Source: Burkholderiaceae bacterium (GTDB taxonomy: Bacteria; Pseudomonadota; Gammaproteobacteria; Burkholderiales; Burkholderiaceae_D). From it: a stretch of DNA of 7,967 nt. The translations under genes and the position numbers were made by a program. The DNA is taken from the NCBI GenBank assembly GCA_014379395.1, contig JACMLV010000048.1:1-7967 (forward strand). The letters are read 5' to 3'. Below, in pieces: positions 1-5,995 of this stretch. Numbering within the stretch: position 1 is the stretch's first letter; every line of letters starts with the position of its first letter. Under the pieces are notes generated by a model, which searched no databases, was not told where the DNA came from, and saw nothing but the letters and a program-made list of their open reading frames with translations.

Positions 1-167
1 CTAGGAGGCTGTCGGACTTAGGGAGTCGAAGCGAAAAAATAGCTGGGCGAGGCCAGATTTTGACGGTTTCGCAGTGCCAATAGCGAGCTATTGGCCGAGA
101 AGACGGCGAAATATGGACCGTCCAGGTATTTTTGCAGCCGACGAGCCTAAGTCCGACAGACTCCTAG
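1..167. repeat. Palindromic MITE/REP-like element (imperfect inverted repeat over its whole length)
   Basis: Bases 1-22 are the reverse complement of 146-167 at 21 of 22 positions; the one mismatch is at base 160. In the centre, 76-84 (GCCAATAGC) and 87-95 (GCTATTGGC) form a perfect 9-bp stem around a 2-base loop. The arms between, roughly 23-75 against 96-145, also align as an imperfect inverted repeat with a few mismatches and small gaps, sharing an A-run and a CTGG block. The whole unit can therefore fold into one long hairpin centred near base 85. It has no credible gene of its own. This architecture fits a miniature inverted-repeat transposable element or large REP-type repeat; that is inference. 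The left edge coincides with the window start, so the element may extend further and no target-site duplication can be judged. It lies just past the nadC terminator. Confidence 0.7.
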
Positions 168-176
168 GCCGATGGA

Positions 177-211
177 GCAAAACGGGGCGACCGATTAACG
201 CGGCCGCCCCG
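177..211 (-). terminator. Rho-independent terminator of the nadA-nadC operon
   Basis: Read on the minus strand, 211-201 (CGGGGCGGCCG) pairs with 193-183 (CGGTCGCCCCG) as an 11-bp G+C-rich stem with one G·U pair and a 7-base loop. TTTTGC follows at 182-177. The G·U wobble pairs only in the minus-strand transcript (it would be A·C on the plus strand), which supports the assigned direction. The stem begins 10 bases past the nadC stop codon. The U-tract is short (four U), so termination may be incomplete. Confidence 0.75.
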
Positions 212-220
212 ATTCAAACG

Positions 221-1087
221 CTAGCCGATGATGCGCAACGAATAGTCGGTCGCCCGCACGTCCTTGGTCAGGGCGCCGATCGAGATCCGGTCGACGCCGG
301 TTTCCGCGATGGCGCGCACGGTGTCGAAGTTGATGCCGCCGGACGCCTCCAGCAAGGCGCGCCCGGCCGTGATGCGGACGGCGTCGCGCATCATCTCGAG
401 GCTGAAGTTATCGAGCAGCACCGAGTTGGCGCCGGCCGCCAGGGCCTCGTTCAACTCGTCGAGGTTTTCCACTTCGACCTGGATCGTCACGCCGGCCTCG
501 AGCGCGATGGCGGCCTGCATCGCCGCCGTCACACCGCCGGCCGCCGCGATATGGTTTTCCTTGATCAGGATGCCGTCATACAAGGCCAGGCGCTGATTCT
601 TGCCGCCGCCCACGCGCACCGCGTACTTCTGCGCCAGGCGCAGGCCCGGCAGCGTCTTGCGGGTGTCGAGGATGGCCGCCTTGGTGCCAGCGATGACGTC
701 GACATAGCGCCGCGTCGCCGTCGCCACGCCGGACAGCAGTTGCAGGAAATTGAGGGCGGCGCGCTCGGCGGTGAGCAAAGCGCGGGCCGGCGCGTCGATG
801 GTGCAGACGGCGCTGTCGGCGCTCATCAAATCGCCTTCCGCGTAATGCCATTGGATCTGGATGCTGCGCTCCAGGCTTTTCATGATGCCCTCGAACCAGG
901 GCGCGCCGCACAACACCGCCTCTTCGCGCACGATCACGCGCGCCGTCACGATGCTGTCGGCCGGCACCAGCTCGCCGGTCAGGTCGCCGCTGCCCACGTC
1001 TTCCAGCAGGGCCGCCAGCAAATTGGCTTCAAACGAACGCGCCAGCGCCGCGTCGAACGGCGCGAAGGAATTTTTCAAAGTACTCAT
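221..1087 (-). CDS. nadC: Nicotinate-nucleotide pyrophosphorylase (carboxylating), quinolinate phosphoribosyltransferase
   Basis: NadC converts quinolinate and PRPP to nicotinate mononucleotide, CO2 and PPi, the third step of the aspartate route to NAD; it is cytoplasmic. The 288-residue product has the usual family length. Visible family blocks are ERAALNFLQLLSGVAT (108-123), DTRKTLPGLR (141-150), KYAVRVGGGKNQR (154-166, basic residues that bind the phosphates and quinolinate carboxylates), LIKENH (174-179), VEVENLDE (204-211) and SGGI (249-252) with the C-terminal SIGALT. The ATG start overlaps the nadA stop in an ATGA arrangement, so translation is probably coupled to nadA. An intrinsic terminator follows directly, so nadC is the last gene of its operon. 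The C-terminus after SIGALT reads KDVRATDYSLR; many relatives have His-Ser there. Confidence 0.96.
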   Translation of the reverse strand: MSTLKNSFAPFDAALARSFEANLLAALLEDVGSGDLTGELVPADSIVTARVIVREEAVLCGAPWFEGIMKSLERSIQIQWHYAEGDLMSADSAVCTIDAPARALLTAERAALNFLQLLSGVATATRRYVDVIAGTKAAILDTRKTLPGLRLAQKYAVRVGGGKNQRLALYDGILIKENHIAAAGGVTAAMQAAIALEAGVTIQVEVENLDELNEALAAGANSVLLDNFSLEMMRDAVRITAGRALLEASGGINFDTVRAIAETGVDRISIGALTKDVRATDYSLRIIG

Positions 1088-2217
1088 GCAGGACCGATTC
1101 CCGAAAATAATTTAGCTTCTTTTGCCAGATCCGGGCCTGGCTTGAGGCCGGCCTTTTTCGCCGCCGCGAAGTCGAGCATGCGATCGATCGACTTGACCGC
1201 CAGTTGGCCGATGGCCGGATCGACGTGGATTTCATTGCTCATGTTTTCGAGCACGTCGGCCAGGTTCTGCAGGCCGTTCATCGCCATCCACGGGCAATGC
1301 GCGCAGCTCTTGCAGGTGGCGCTGTTGCCGGCGGTGGGCGCCTCGATGAAGCGCTTGCCCGGCGCGGCGGCGCGCATCTTGTGCAGGATGCCGTTGTCGG
1401 TGGCGACGATGAAGGTGTCGGCGTCCATGCTCTGGGCGGCGGCGATCATCTGCGAGGTCGAACCGACCACGTCGGCCTGCGCGACCACGGCGGCCGGCGA
1501 CTCCGGATGCACCAGTACCTTGGCCTGCGGATATTCGGCGCGCAGCAAGTCCAGCTCGATGCCCTTGAATTCGTCATGCACCAAGCAAGAGCCCTGCCAC
1601 AGCAGCATGTCGGCGCCGGTTTGCTTCTGGATGTAGGAACCCAGATGCTTGTCCGGCGCCCACAGGATCTTCTTGCCCTGCGCTTGCAGGTGGGCCACGA
1701 TGTCGAGCCCGATCGAGGACGTCACCATCCAGTCGGCGCGCGCTTTGACGGCGGCGCTGGTGTTGGCGTAGACCACCACGGTGCGGTCCGGGTGTTCGTC
1801 GCAAAAGGCGGTGAACTCGTCGACCGGGCAGCCCAGGTCGAGCGAACAGGTGGCGTCCAGATCCGGCATCAGCACGGTCTTTTCCGGACTCAGGATCTTG
1901 CTTGTTTCGCCCATGAAGCGCACGCCGGCCACGACCAGCGTCTTGGCCGGATGGTCGCGCCCGAAGCGCGCCATTTCGAGCGAATCGGAGACGCAGCCGC
2001 CGGTTTCCTCGGCCAGGTCCTGCAAGTCGCCGTCGACGTAATAGTGCGCGACCAGCACCGCGTCGCGCTCTTTCAGCAAGCGCTTGACGCGCTCCTTGAG
2101 AACGGTCTTTTCTGCGGCGGTAAGTGGTGCGGGAGTGCGAGCCCAGGCTTTGGCGGTGCAGCTGGCGCCGTCTTGCGGGTGCTCGTATTCGATGGTGGTG
2201 ATAGGTATTGTAGGCAT
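1084..2217 (-). CDS. nadA: Quinolinate synthase (NadA, [4Fe-4S] enzyme)
   Basis: NadA condenses iminoaspartate (made by NadB) with dihydroxyacetone phosphate to give quinolinate. The three cluster cysteines of the E. coli enzyme (113, 200, 297) correspond at a constant offset of 11 to Cys124 (DATCSLDLGCP), Cys211 (GSCLVHDEF) and Cys308. Cys308 is the last cysteine of the CKSCAHCPWM motif (302-311); its first two cysteines, 302 and 305, are the pair reported to form a redox-sensitive disulfide in E. coli. HYYVDGDLQDLAE (58-70) is the usual N-terminal substrate block. At 377 residues it is longer than E. coli NadA (347), with a roughly 30-residue nonconserved N-terminal lead. The ATG at 2217 is the only plausible start upstream of conserved sequence, although no good Shine-Dalgarno precedes it. 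It overlaps nadC by 4 bp. nadB is not in the window. Confidence 0.97.
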   Translation of the reverse strand: MPTIPITTIEYEHPQDGASCTAKAWARTPAPLTAAEKTVLKERVKRLLKERDAVLVAHYYVDGDLQDLAEETGGCVSDSLEMARFGRDHPAKTLVVAGVRFMGETSKILSPEKTVLMPDLDATCSLDLGCPVDEFTAFCDEHPDRTVVVYANTSAAVKARADWMVTSSIGLDIVAHLQAQGKKILWAPDKHLGSYIQKQTGADMLLWQGSCLVHDEFKGIELDLLRAEYPQAKVLVHPESPAAVVAQADVVGSTSQMIAAAQSMDADTFIVATDNGILHKMRAAAPGKRFIEAPTAGNSATCKSCAHCPWMAMNGLQNLADVLENMSNEIHVDPAIGQLAVKSIDRMLDFAAAKKAGLKPGPDLAKEAKLFSGIGPA

Positions 2218-2245
2218 GGTGATTCGTCAGCAAAAACAAAATGTC

Positions 2246-2289
2246 GGGCGCAATGCTTGCCGCCCGCCACCCGCGAAGGCTGGCGGGCG
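2246..2289 (-). terminator. Overlapping hairpins between ybiT and nadA; candidate terminator or attenuator
   Basis: The 85-bp gap holds two hairpins that cannot form together. The first to be transcribed pairs 2281-2289 with 2261-2269 (9 bp, CGCCCGCCA type) around an 11-base loop. The second pairs 2257-2265 with 2246-2253 (GGGCG, one bulged base, then CAA against TTGCGCCC) around a 3-base loop. On the minus strand it is followed after a short GACA by TTTTGTTTTTG (2241-2231). The second is terminator-like and probably ends or reduces ybiT transcription before nadA. No convincing promoter for nadA is visible in the gap, so partial read-through from ybiT is possible. Confidence 0.4.
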
Positions 2290-2302
2290 CGGTCGAAACC
2301 GA

Positions 2303-3901
2303 TCAGTCGATGCCCTGGCTCTTCAGATAGTCTTCATAGTTGCCGCGGTAGTCGATCACTTGGTCTTCCTTGATCTCGATGATGCGGTTCGCCAGGGACG
2401 ACACGAACTCGCGGTCGTGCGACACGAAGATCAGGGTGCCGGCGTATTTTTCCAGCGCGATGTTGAGCGACTCGATCGATTCCATGTCCATGTGGTTGGT
2501 CGGCTCGTCCATCAGCAGCACGTTGTGGCGGCCCAGCATCAGCTTGCCGTACATCATGCGCCCTTTCTCGCCGCCCGACAGCACGCGCACCGGCTTCTTG
2601 ACGTCGTCGCCGCCGAACAGCAGGCGGCCCAGGATCGAGCGCACGGCCTGGTCGTCGTCGCCCTCCTTGGTCCACTGGCCGATCCAGTCGGTCAGGTTGG
2701 CGTCCTTGGCGAAGTCCTCGGTCGGATCTTGCGGCATGTAGCCGACGTTGGCGTTCTCGGCCCATTTGACGCGGCCCTGATCCGGTTGCAGGCCGGCGAT
2801 GTCGCCCGCGATGCAGCGCAGCATGGTGGTCTTGCCGGCGCCGTTGGCGCCGATGATGGCGATGCGCTCGCCGGCCTCGACCATGATGCTGAAATTCTTG
2901 AACAGCGTGCGATCAAAACCCTTGGTGATGTTTTCCACTTCCACCGCCAGGCGGTGCAGCTTCTTCTCGCCGTCGAAGCGCACGAACGGATAGGCGCGCG
3001 AGGACGGCTTGATGTCGTCGACCTTGATCTTCTCGATCTGCTTGGCGCGCGAGGTGGCCTGGCGCGCCTTCGATTTGTTGGCGGCGAAGCGGCGCACGAA
3101 TTCCTGCAGCTCGGCGACCTTGTCCTTGGCCTTGGCGTTGTTGGCCAGCTGCTGGTTGCGCGCCTGGGTCGAGGCGAACATGTACTCGTCGTAGTTGCCC
3201 GGATAGATCTTCAGCGTGCCGTAGTCCATGTCGGCGACGTGGGTGCAGACCTGGTTCAGGAAGTGGCGATCGTGGGAAATGATGATCATGGTCGAGTTGC
3301 GCTCGTTGAGCACGTCTTCCAGCCAGCGGATGGTGTTGATGTCGAGGTTGTTGGTCGGCTCGTCGAGCAGCAGGATGTCCGGATTCGAGAACAGCGCCTG
3401 GGCCAGCAGCACGCGCAGTTTCCAGCCGGGCGAGACGTTGCTCATCGGTCCCTGGTGCAGGTCGATCGCCACGCCGGCGCCGAGCAGCAGTTCGCCGGCG
3501 CGCGACTCGGCCGTGTAGCCGTCGTATTCGGCGACCTTGCCTTCGAGTTCGGCGGCGGCCATGTAGTCGTCGTCGGTCGCCTCGGGATTGGCGTAGATGG
3601 CGTCGCGCTGCTGCATCGCGGCCCACATCTCGGTGTGGCCCATCATGACGACGTCGAGCACGCGCATCTCTTCGAAGGCGAACTGGTCCTGGCGCAGCTT
3701 ACCGAGCCGCTCGTTGGTGTCGAGCATGACGACGCCGCCCGACGGTTCGAGGTCGCCGCCGAGGATTTTCATGAAGGTGGACTTGCCGCAGCCGTTGGCG
3801 CCGATCAGGCCGTAGCGGTTGCCATCGCCGAACTTGACGGAGATGTTTTCGAACAATGGCTTGGCGCCAAATTGCATGGTGATATTTGCGGTCGATAGCA
3901 C
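2303..3901 (-). CDS. ybiT: ABC-F family ATPase, YbiT type (ribosome-associated translation factor family)
   Basis: A soluble tandem ABC protein of 532 residues without membrane segments, close to E. coli YbiT (530) in length and, as I recall it, in sequence throughout. Domain 1: Walker A GANGCGKS (34-41), degenerate signature NVSPGWKLR (155-163), Walker B ILLLDEPT (176-183), H-switch SHDRHF (209-214). A charged linker (about 240-315), in the position of the ABC-F P-site tRNA interaction motif, contains the ATSRAKQIEKIK stretch. Domain 2: Walker A GANGAGKT (351-358), signature LSGGEKGR (441-448), Walker B VLLMDEPT (461-468), switch SHDREF (494-499). ABC-F proteins bind the ribosomal E site and act on stalled or difficult translation; the exact role of YbiT is less certain than that of EttA. 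The start is GTG at 3901, with AAAGG 8 nt upstream; it aligns with the E. coli start, whereas the ATG at residue 9 would cut into the first conserved strand. Confidence 0.95.
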   Translation of the reverse strand: MLSTANITMQFGAKPLFENISVKFGDGNRYGLIGANGCGKSTFMKILGGDLEPSGGVVMLDTNERLGKLRQDQFAFEEMRVLDVVMMGHTEMWAAMQQRDAIYANPEATDDDYMAAAELEGKVAEYDGYTAESRAGELLLGAGVAIDLHQGPMSNVSPGWKLRVLLAQALFSNPDILLLDEPTNNLDINTIRWLEDVLNERNSTMIIISHDRHFLNQVCTHVADMDYGTLKIYPGNYDEYMFASTQARNQQLANNAKAKDKVAELQEFVRRFAANKSKARQATSRAKQIEKIKVDDIKPSSRAYPFVRFDGEKKLHRLAVEVENITKGFDRTLFKNFSIMVEAGERIAIIGANGAGKTTMLRCIAGDIAGLQPDQGRVKWAENANVGYMPQDPTEDFAKDANLTDWIGQWTKEGDDDQAVRSILGRLLFGGDDVKKPVRVLSGGEKGRMMYGKLMLGRHNVLLMDEPTNHMDMESIESLNIALEKYAGTLIFVSHDREFVSSLANRIIEIKEDQVIDYRGNYEDYLKSQGID

Positions 3902-3938
3902 GAGTAAAGCCTTTAATAGCGGATTTGATTAACCGGGC

Positions 3939-3947
3939 ATTTTACCA
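3939..3947 (-). promoter_or_regulatory. Candidate extended -10 promoter for ybiT
   Basis: On the minus strand the sequence TGGTAAAAT (3947-3939) fits an extended -10 element (TGn followed by TAAAAT). It would start transcription near base 3932, giving a leader of about 30 nt before the ybiT GTG. No recognisable -35 lies 16-18 bp upstream, as is common with extended -10 promoters. This is a by-eye call in the more A+T-rich part of the ybiT upstream region. Confidence 0.35.
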
Positions 3948-4035
3948 TCGCCGGGGCGGCGGCAGGAGTCGGCGGCGAAAAAACCGGGACTGGAAAAACG
4001 TTGCGCGGCCGCTGGCGCACACCAATCGGGCGGAA

Positions 4036-4064
4036 TTGACAAAGGGTCGCGCGGCGCAGATGAT
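4036..4064 (+). promoter_or_regulatory. Candidate sigma70 promoter for the coiled-coil gene, possibly leaderless
   Basis: A perfect TTGACA (4036-4041) is followed after exactly 17 bp by GATGAT (4059-4064), four of six matches to TATAAT. The expected transcription start, about 7 nt after the -10, falls on the ATG at 4071. No Shine-Dalgarno sequence is seen in front of that ATG, which agrees with a leaderless message. The -10 is weak, so the call rests mainly on the -35 and the spacing. Confidence 0.35.
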
Positions 4065-4070
4065 CGACGA

Positions 4071-4496
4071 ATGGAGCAGCGCATCGAAAAGCTGGAAGAA
4101 TTCGCGGCCGACGCCAAGGAAAGATTGGTGCGTATCGAGGCGCGCCTTGATGGCATGGACGGCCGCTTCGACGGCATCGACAGGCGCTTTGACGGCATCG
4201 ACAGGCGCCTCGACGGCATCGATAAACGGCTTGACGACATGGAAGGCCGCATGGCGACCAAGGCCGATTTGGCGGCCATGGAAGCAACCATGAAAGGCGG
4301 CCTGGCAACCATGGAAGCGACGATGAAAGGCAGCCTTGCCACCATCGATGCGACGATGACAGGTAGCCTTGCCACCATCGATGCGAGGACGAAAGCCAGT
4401 CTTGCCACCTTGGAGGTGACCTTGATCAAATGGTTCGTCGCCACCGCCATCACGCTGACCAGCCTTGTTTTTGTGGTGGTCCGGTTCGTCAAGTAA
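4071..4496 (+). CDS. Small coiled-coil protein with C-terminal membrane anchor (function unknown)
   Basis: I do not recognise a named gene. The 141-residue product has three parts. A charged helix (1-24, MEQRIEKLEEFAADAKERLV) leads into five heptads at 25-59 of type R-(L/F)-D-G-(I/M)-D-x, with hydrophobic residues at positions 2 and 5. From 70 to 113 there are four 11-residue units of type (M/I)-(E/D)-A-T-M-K-G-S-L-A-T. Residues 121-140 (WFVATAITLTSLVFVVVRFV) form one membrane helix ending in a single Lys. It should be a parallel oligomeric rod anchored by its C-terminus, with the N-terminus probably cytoplasmic. The layout, including ATKADLAA at 62-69, recalls bacterial DUF1640/CCDC90-like proteins; that link is tentative. 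No SD precedes the ATG. A TTG at codon 19 (4125) with AAGGA before it is an alternative start. It diverges from ybiT and converges on ldcA, so context says little about its role. Confidence 0.75.
   Translation: MEQRIEKLEEFAADAKERLVRIEARLDGMDGRFDGIDRRFDGIDRRLDGIDKRLDDMEGRMATKADLAAMEATMKGGLATMEATMKGSLATIDATMTGSLATIDARTKASLATLEVTLIKWFVATAITLTSLVFVVVRFVK
4143..4247 (+). repeat. 21-bp tandem repeat, five units (heptad-coding)
   Basis: Five consecutive 21-base units encode RLDGMDG, RFDGIDR, RFDGIDR, RLDGIDK and RLDDMEG. The second and third units are nearly identical in DNA (CGCTT(C/T)GACGGCATCGACAG) and the outer units are more diverged. This indicates growth by in-frame duplication, and unit number is likely to vary between strains. 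Confidence 0.85.
4278..4409 (+). repeat. 33-bp tandem repeat, four units (hendecad-coding)
   Basis: Four 33-base units begin at 4278, 4311, 4344 and 4377. They encode MEATMKGGLAT, MEATMKGSLAT, IDATMTGSLAT and IDARTKASLAT. A degenerate fifth unit continues as LEVTLIK into the membrane helix, and a diverged unit may precede them (59-69). Neighbouring units share most bases, so they arose by duplication. Eleven-residue periodicity is typical of right-handed or straight coiled coils. Confidence 0.85.
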
Positions 4497-4527
4497 TCCC
4501 GCGCGAACCGAACCAAGCAAACTAAAA

Positions 4528-5445
4528 TCAGCGCCCGGACAGCGTCGGATACCCGGTCATCGTCATTTCATACCCATTCGCATCGGCGACCAGATGCGCC
4601 TGCGCGCCCAGCGGCAAGGTGACGCGCCGCTGCACGTGGCCGAATTCGAGCCCGGTCAGCACCGGCACCGGCAGGCGCTCGCGCAGGTAGGCGAGCATGG
4701 TGTCGAAATCGTAGCCATTGTCGTTCGCCCCCAGTTTGTAGCCGGAAATATCGCCCAGGAACACCGCCTTCTGGCGTCCGATCGCGCCGGCGTGCAGCAG
4801 TTGCAGCAGCATGCGCTCGATCCGGTACGGATGTTCGTTGACGTCTTCGACGAACAGGATGCCGCCATCGATCTCGGGGAAGTATGGCGTGCCGAGCAGA
4901 TGCACCAGCATCGCCAGATTGCCGCCCCACAGCGGGCCGGTCACGTCCACCGCCGGGTTGCCGGCGGCCGTGCCGCGCACCACGTGCGAAGGCCCGCGGA
5001 TGCAATCCCAGAACTGGCCCAGCGTGAACGGATTCGGCACGTCGCGGATGAAGTCGTCGCACATCATCGGGCCGGCGAAGCTGGCGCCGCCGGTCCGGGC
5101 CAGCAAGCCCATCTGGAACGCGGTGAAGTCGCTGTAGCCGACGAACAGCTTGCCGCTCGCGGCCATCGCCTCGAAGTCGATCTCCGGCAGCAGGCGGCTG
5201 ATGCCGTAGCCGCCGCGCAGCGCCATCACCACCTGCACGTCCGGGTCGGCCGCCGCCGCGTTCAGCTGCGCCAGGCGGCCGGCGTCGCTGCCGGCGAAGC
5301 GCTGGAATTTATGATCCGGCTCGTAATAATTGTGGACCACGCAGCCCTGCGCGCGCAGGCGTTCGACGCCGCGTTCCAGTTTGGCCTGATCCAGCGCGTA
5401 ACCGCCCAGCGCGGCGATGGCGATGCCGATTTTTGGTGTGCTCAA
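4528..5445 (-). CDS. ldcA: Muramoyltetrapeptide LD-carboxypeptidase (peptidase family S66)
   Basis: LdcA removes the terminal D-Ala from murein tetrapeptides (an LD bond) in the cytoplasm during cell-wall recycling, so that tripeptide can re-enter precursor synthesis. At 305 residues it matches E. coli LdcA (304). The Ser-Glu-His triad is visible: nucleophile Ser105 in FVGYSDFTAFQ, Glu200 in ILFVEDVNEHPYRIER, and His270 in GLEFGHVQRRVTLPLG. Further family blocks are ALRGGYGISRLLPEID (75-90) and GPLWGGNLAMLVHLLGTPY (170-188). The start appears to be TTG at 5445: an in-frame stop at 5464-5466 leaves no upstream ATG or GTG, and GGGA lies 5 nt ahead. It follows tadA by 22 bp and is the last gene of the queE-queD-tadA-ldcA operon. 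Its 3' end lies 31 bp from the convergent coiled-coil gene. Confidence 0.94.
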   Translation of the reverse strand: MSTPKIGIAIAALGGYALDQAKLERGVERLRAQGCVVHNYYEPDHKFQRFAGSDAGRLAQLNAAAADPDVQVVMALRGGYGISRLLPEIDFEAMAASGKLFVGYSDFTAFQMGLLARTGGASFAGPMMCDDFIRDVPNPFTLGQFWDCIRGPSHVVRGTAAGNPAVDVTGPLWGGNLAMLVHLLGTPYFPEIDGGILFVEDVNEHPYRIERMLLQLLHAGAIGRQKAVFLGDISGYKLGANDNGYDFDTMLAYLRERLPVPVLTGLEFGHVQRRVTLPLGAQAHLVADANGYEMTMTGYPTLSGR

Positions 5446-5467
5446 AGGATTCCCGATCCAGCGTCAA

Positions 5468-5995
5468 TTATTGTTGTTGGCTCTGCTCGCGGACGGCTTC
5501 GGCTTCGGATTCGGCCTGCGCCCGGGCCAATCGCAAGGCCGCGTTGGCGCTGCGCCGCTCGGCGAAAAAACCGCGCAGCAGCTCGCCGCACTCGTCGGCC
5601 AGCACGCCGCCGGCCAACTCCGTCTGATGATTGAGGCGTTCTTGTTCAAACAAGTTCAGCACCGAACCGCAGGCGCCGGTCTTCGGATCGCCGGCGCCGA
5701 ACACCACGCGCGCCAGGCGCGCATGCAGCATCGCGCCCGAGCACATCACGCACGGCTCGAGCGTGACGTACAGCTCGCAGCCGGGCAGGCGGTAGTTGCC
5801 GAGCAGCTCGGCGGCCGCGCGCAGGGCCATGATCTCGGCGTGCGCGGTCGGGTCGTGGCGCCCGATCGGCTGGTTGTAGCCGCTGGCGATGACGACGCCG
5901 TCCTTGACCACCACCGCGCCGACCGGCACCTCTCCCAAGTCCCACGCATGCCGCGCCTGTTCCAGCGCCAGTCGCATGAAGGCGGTGTCAGGCAT
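5468..5995 (-). CDS. tadA: tRNA-specific adenosine deaminase (A34 to inosine)
   Basis: TadA deaminates the wobble adenosine of tRNA-Arg(ACG) to inosine, allowing one tRNA to read CGU, CGC and CGA; the gene is normally essential. The cytidine/adenosine deaminase zinc site is intact: His52 and the proton-shuttle Glu54 in TAHAEIMALR, with Cys82 and Cys85 in TLEPCVMCSGAM. The GEVPVGAVVV block (21-30) and the FGAGDPKTGACGS stretch are typical of TadA rather than free-nucleoside deaminases. Length is 175 residues (E. coli 167). The last 25 or so form an Ala/Glu/Arg-rich helix ending in Gln residues. The ATG lies inside the end of queD (8-bp overlap) with a GAGA Shine-Dalgarno-like sequence before it, so translation is probably coupled. 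Confidence 0.95.
   Translation of the reverse strand: MPDTAFMRLALEQARHAWDLGEVPVGAVVVKDGVVIASGYNQPIGRHDPTAHAEIMALRAAAELLGNYRLPGCELYVTLEPCVMCSGAMLHARLARVVFGAGDPKTGACGSVLNLFEQERLNHQTELAGGVLADECGELLRGFFAERRSANAALRLARAQAESEAEAVREQSQQQ

Noticed and set aside
74..1636. Long plus-strand open frame (520 codons) across the nadC and nadA region
   Set aside because: It is antisense to two certain genes, begins inside the palindromic repeat, and its product is Arg/His/Ala/Gly-rich low-complexity sequence typical of antisense frames in G+C-rich DNA.
2084..3898. Plus-strand open frame of 604 codons antisense to ybiT
   Set aside because: It is the reverse-frame shadow of a strongly conserved ABC-F gene. 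Composition is Val/His/Ala/Gly/Asp-biased with no domain, and it also runs into the nadA start region.
4482..4510. Hairpin CGGTTCG/CGAACCG between the convergent coiled-coil gene and ldcA as a bidirectional terminator
   Set aside because: The 7-bp stem has a 15-base loop, overlaps the end of the plus-strand gene and has no T-run on either strand. It is too weak to list as a terminator.
3929..4520. Two overlapping minus-strand frames (192 and 195 codons) opposite the coiled-coil gene
   Set aside because: They are reverse reads of the same 21-bp and 33-bp repeats (hence repeats such as RLSMPSK or DAVKAPV). The plus frame gives a coherent coiled coil plus membrane helix with normal third-position G/C bias.
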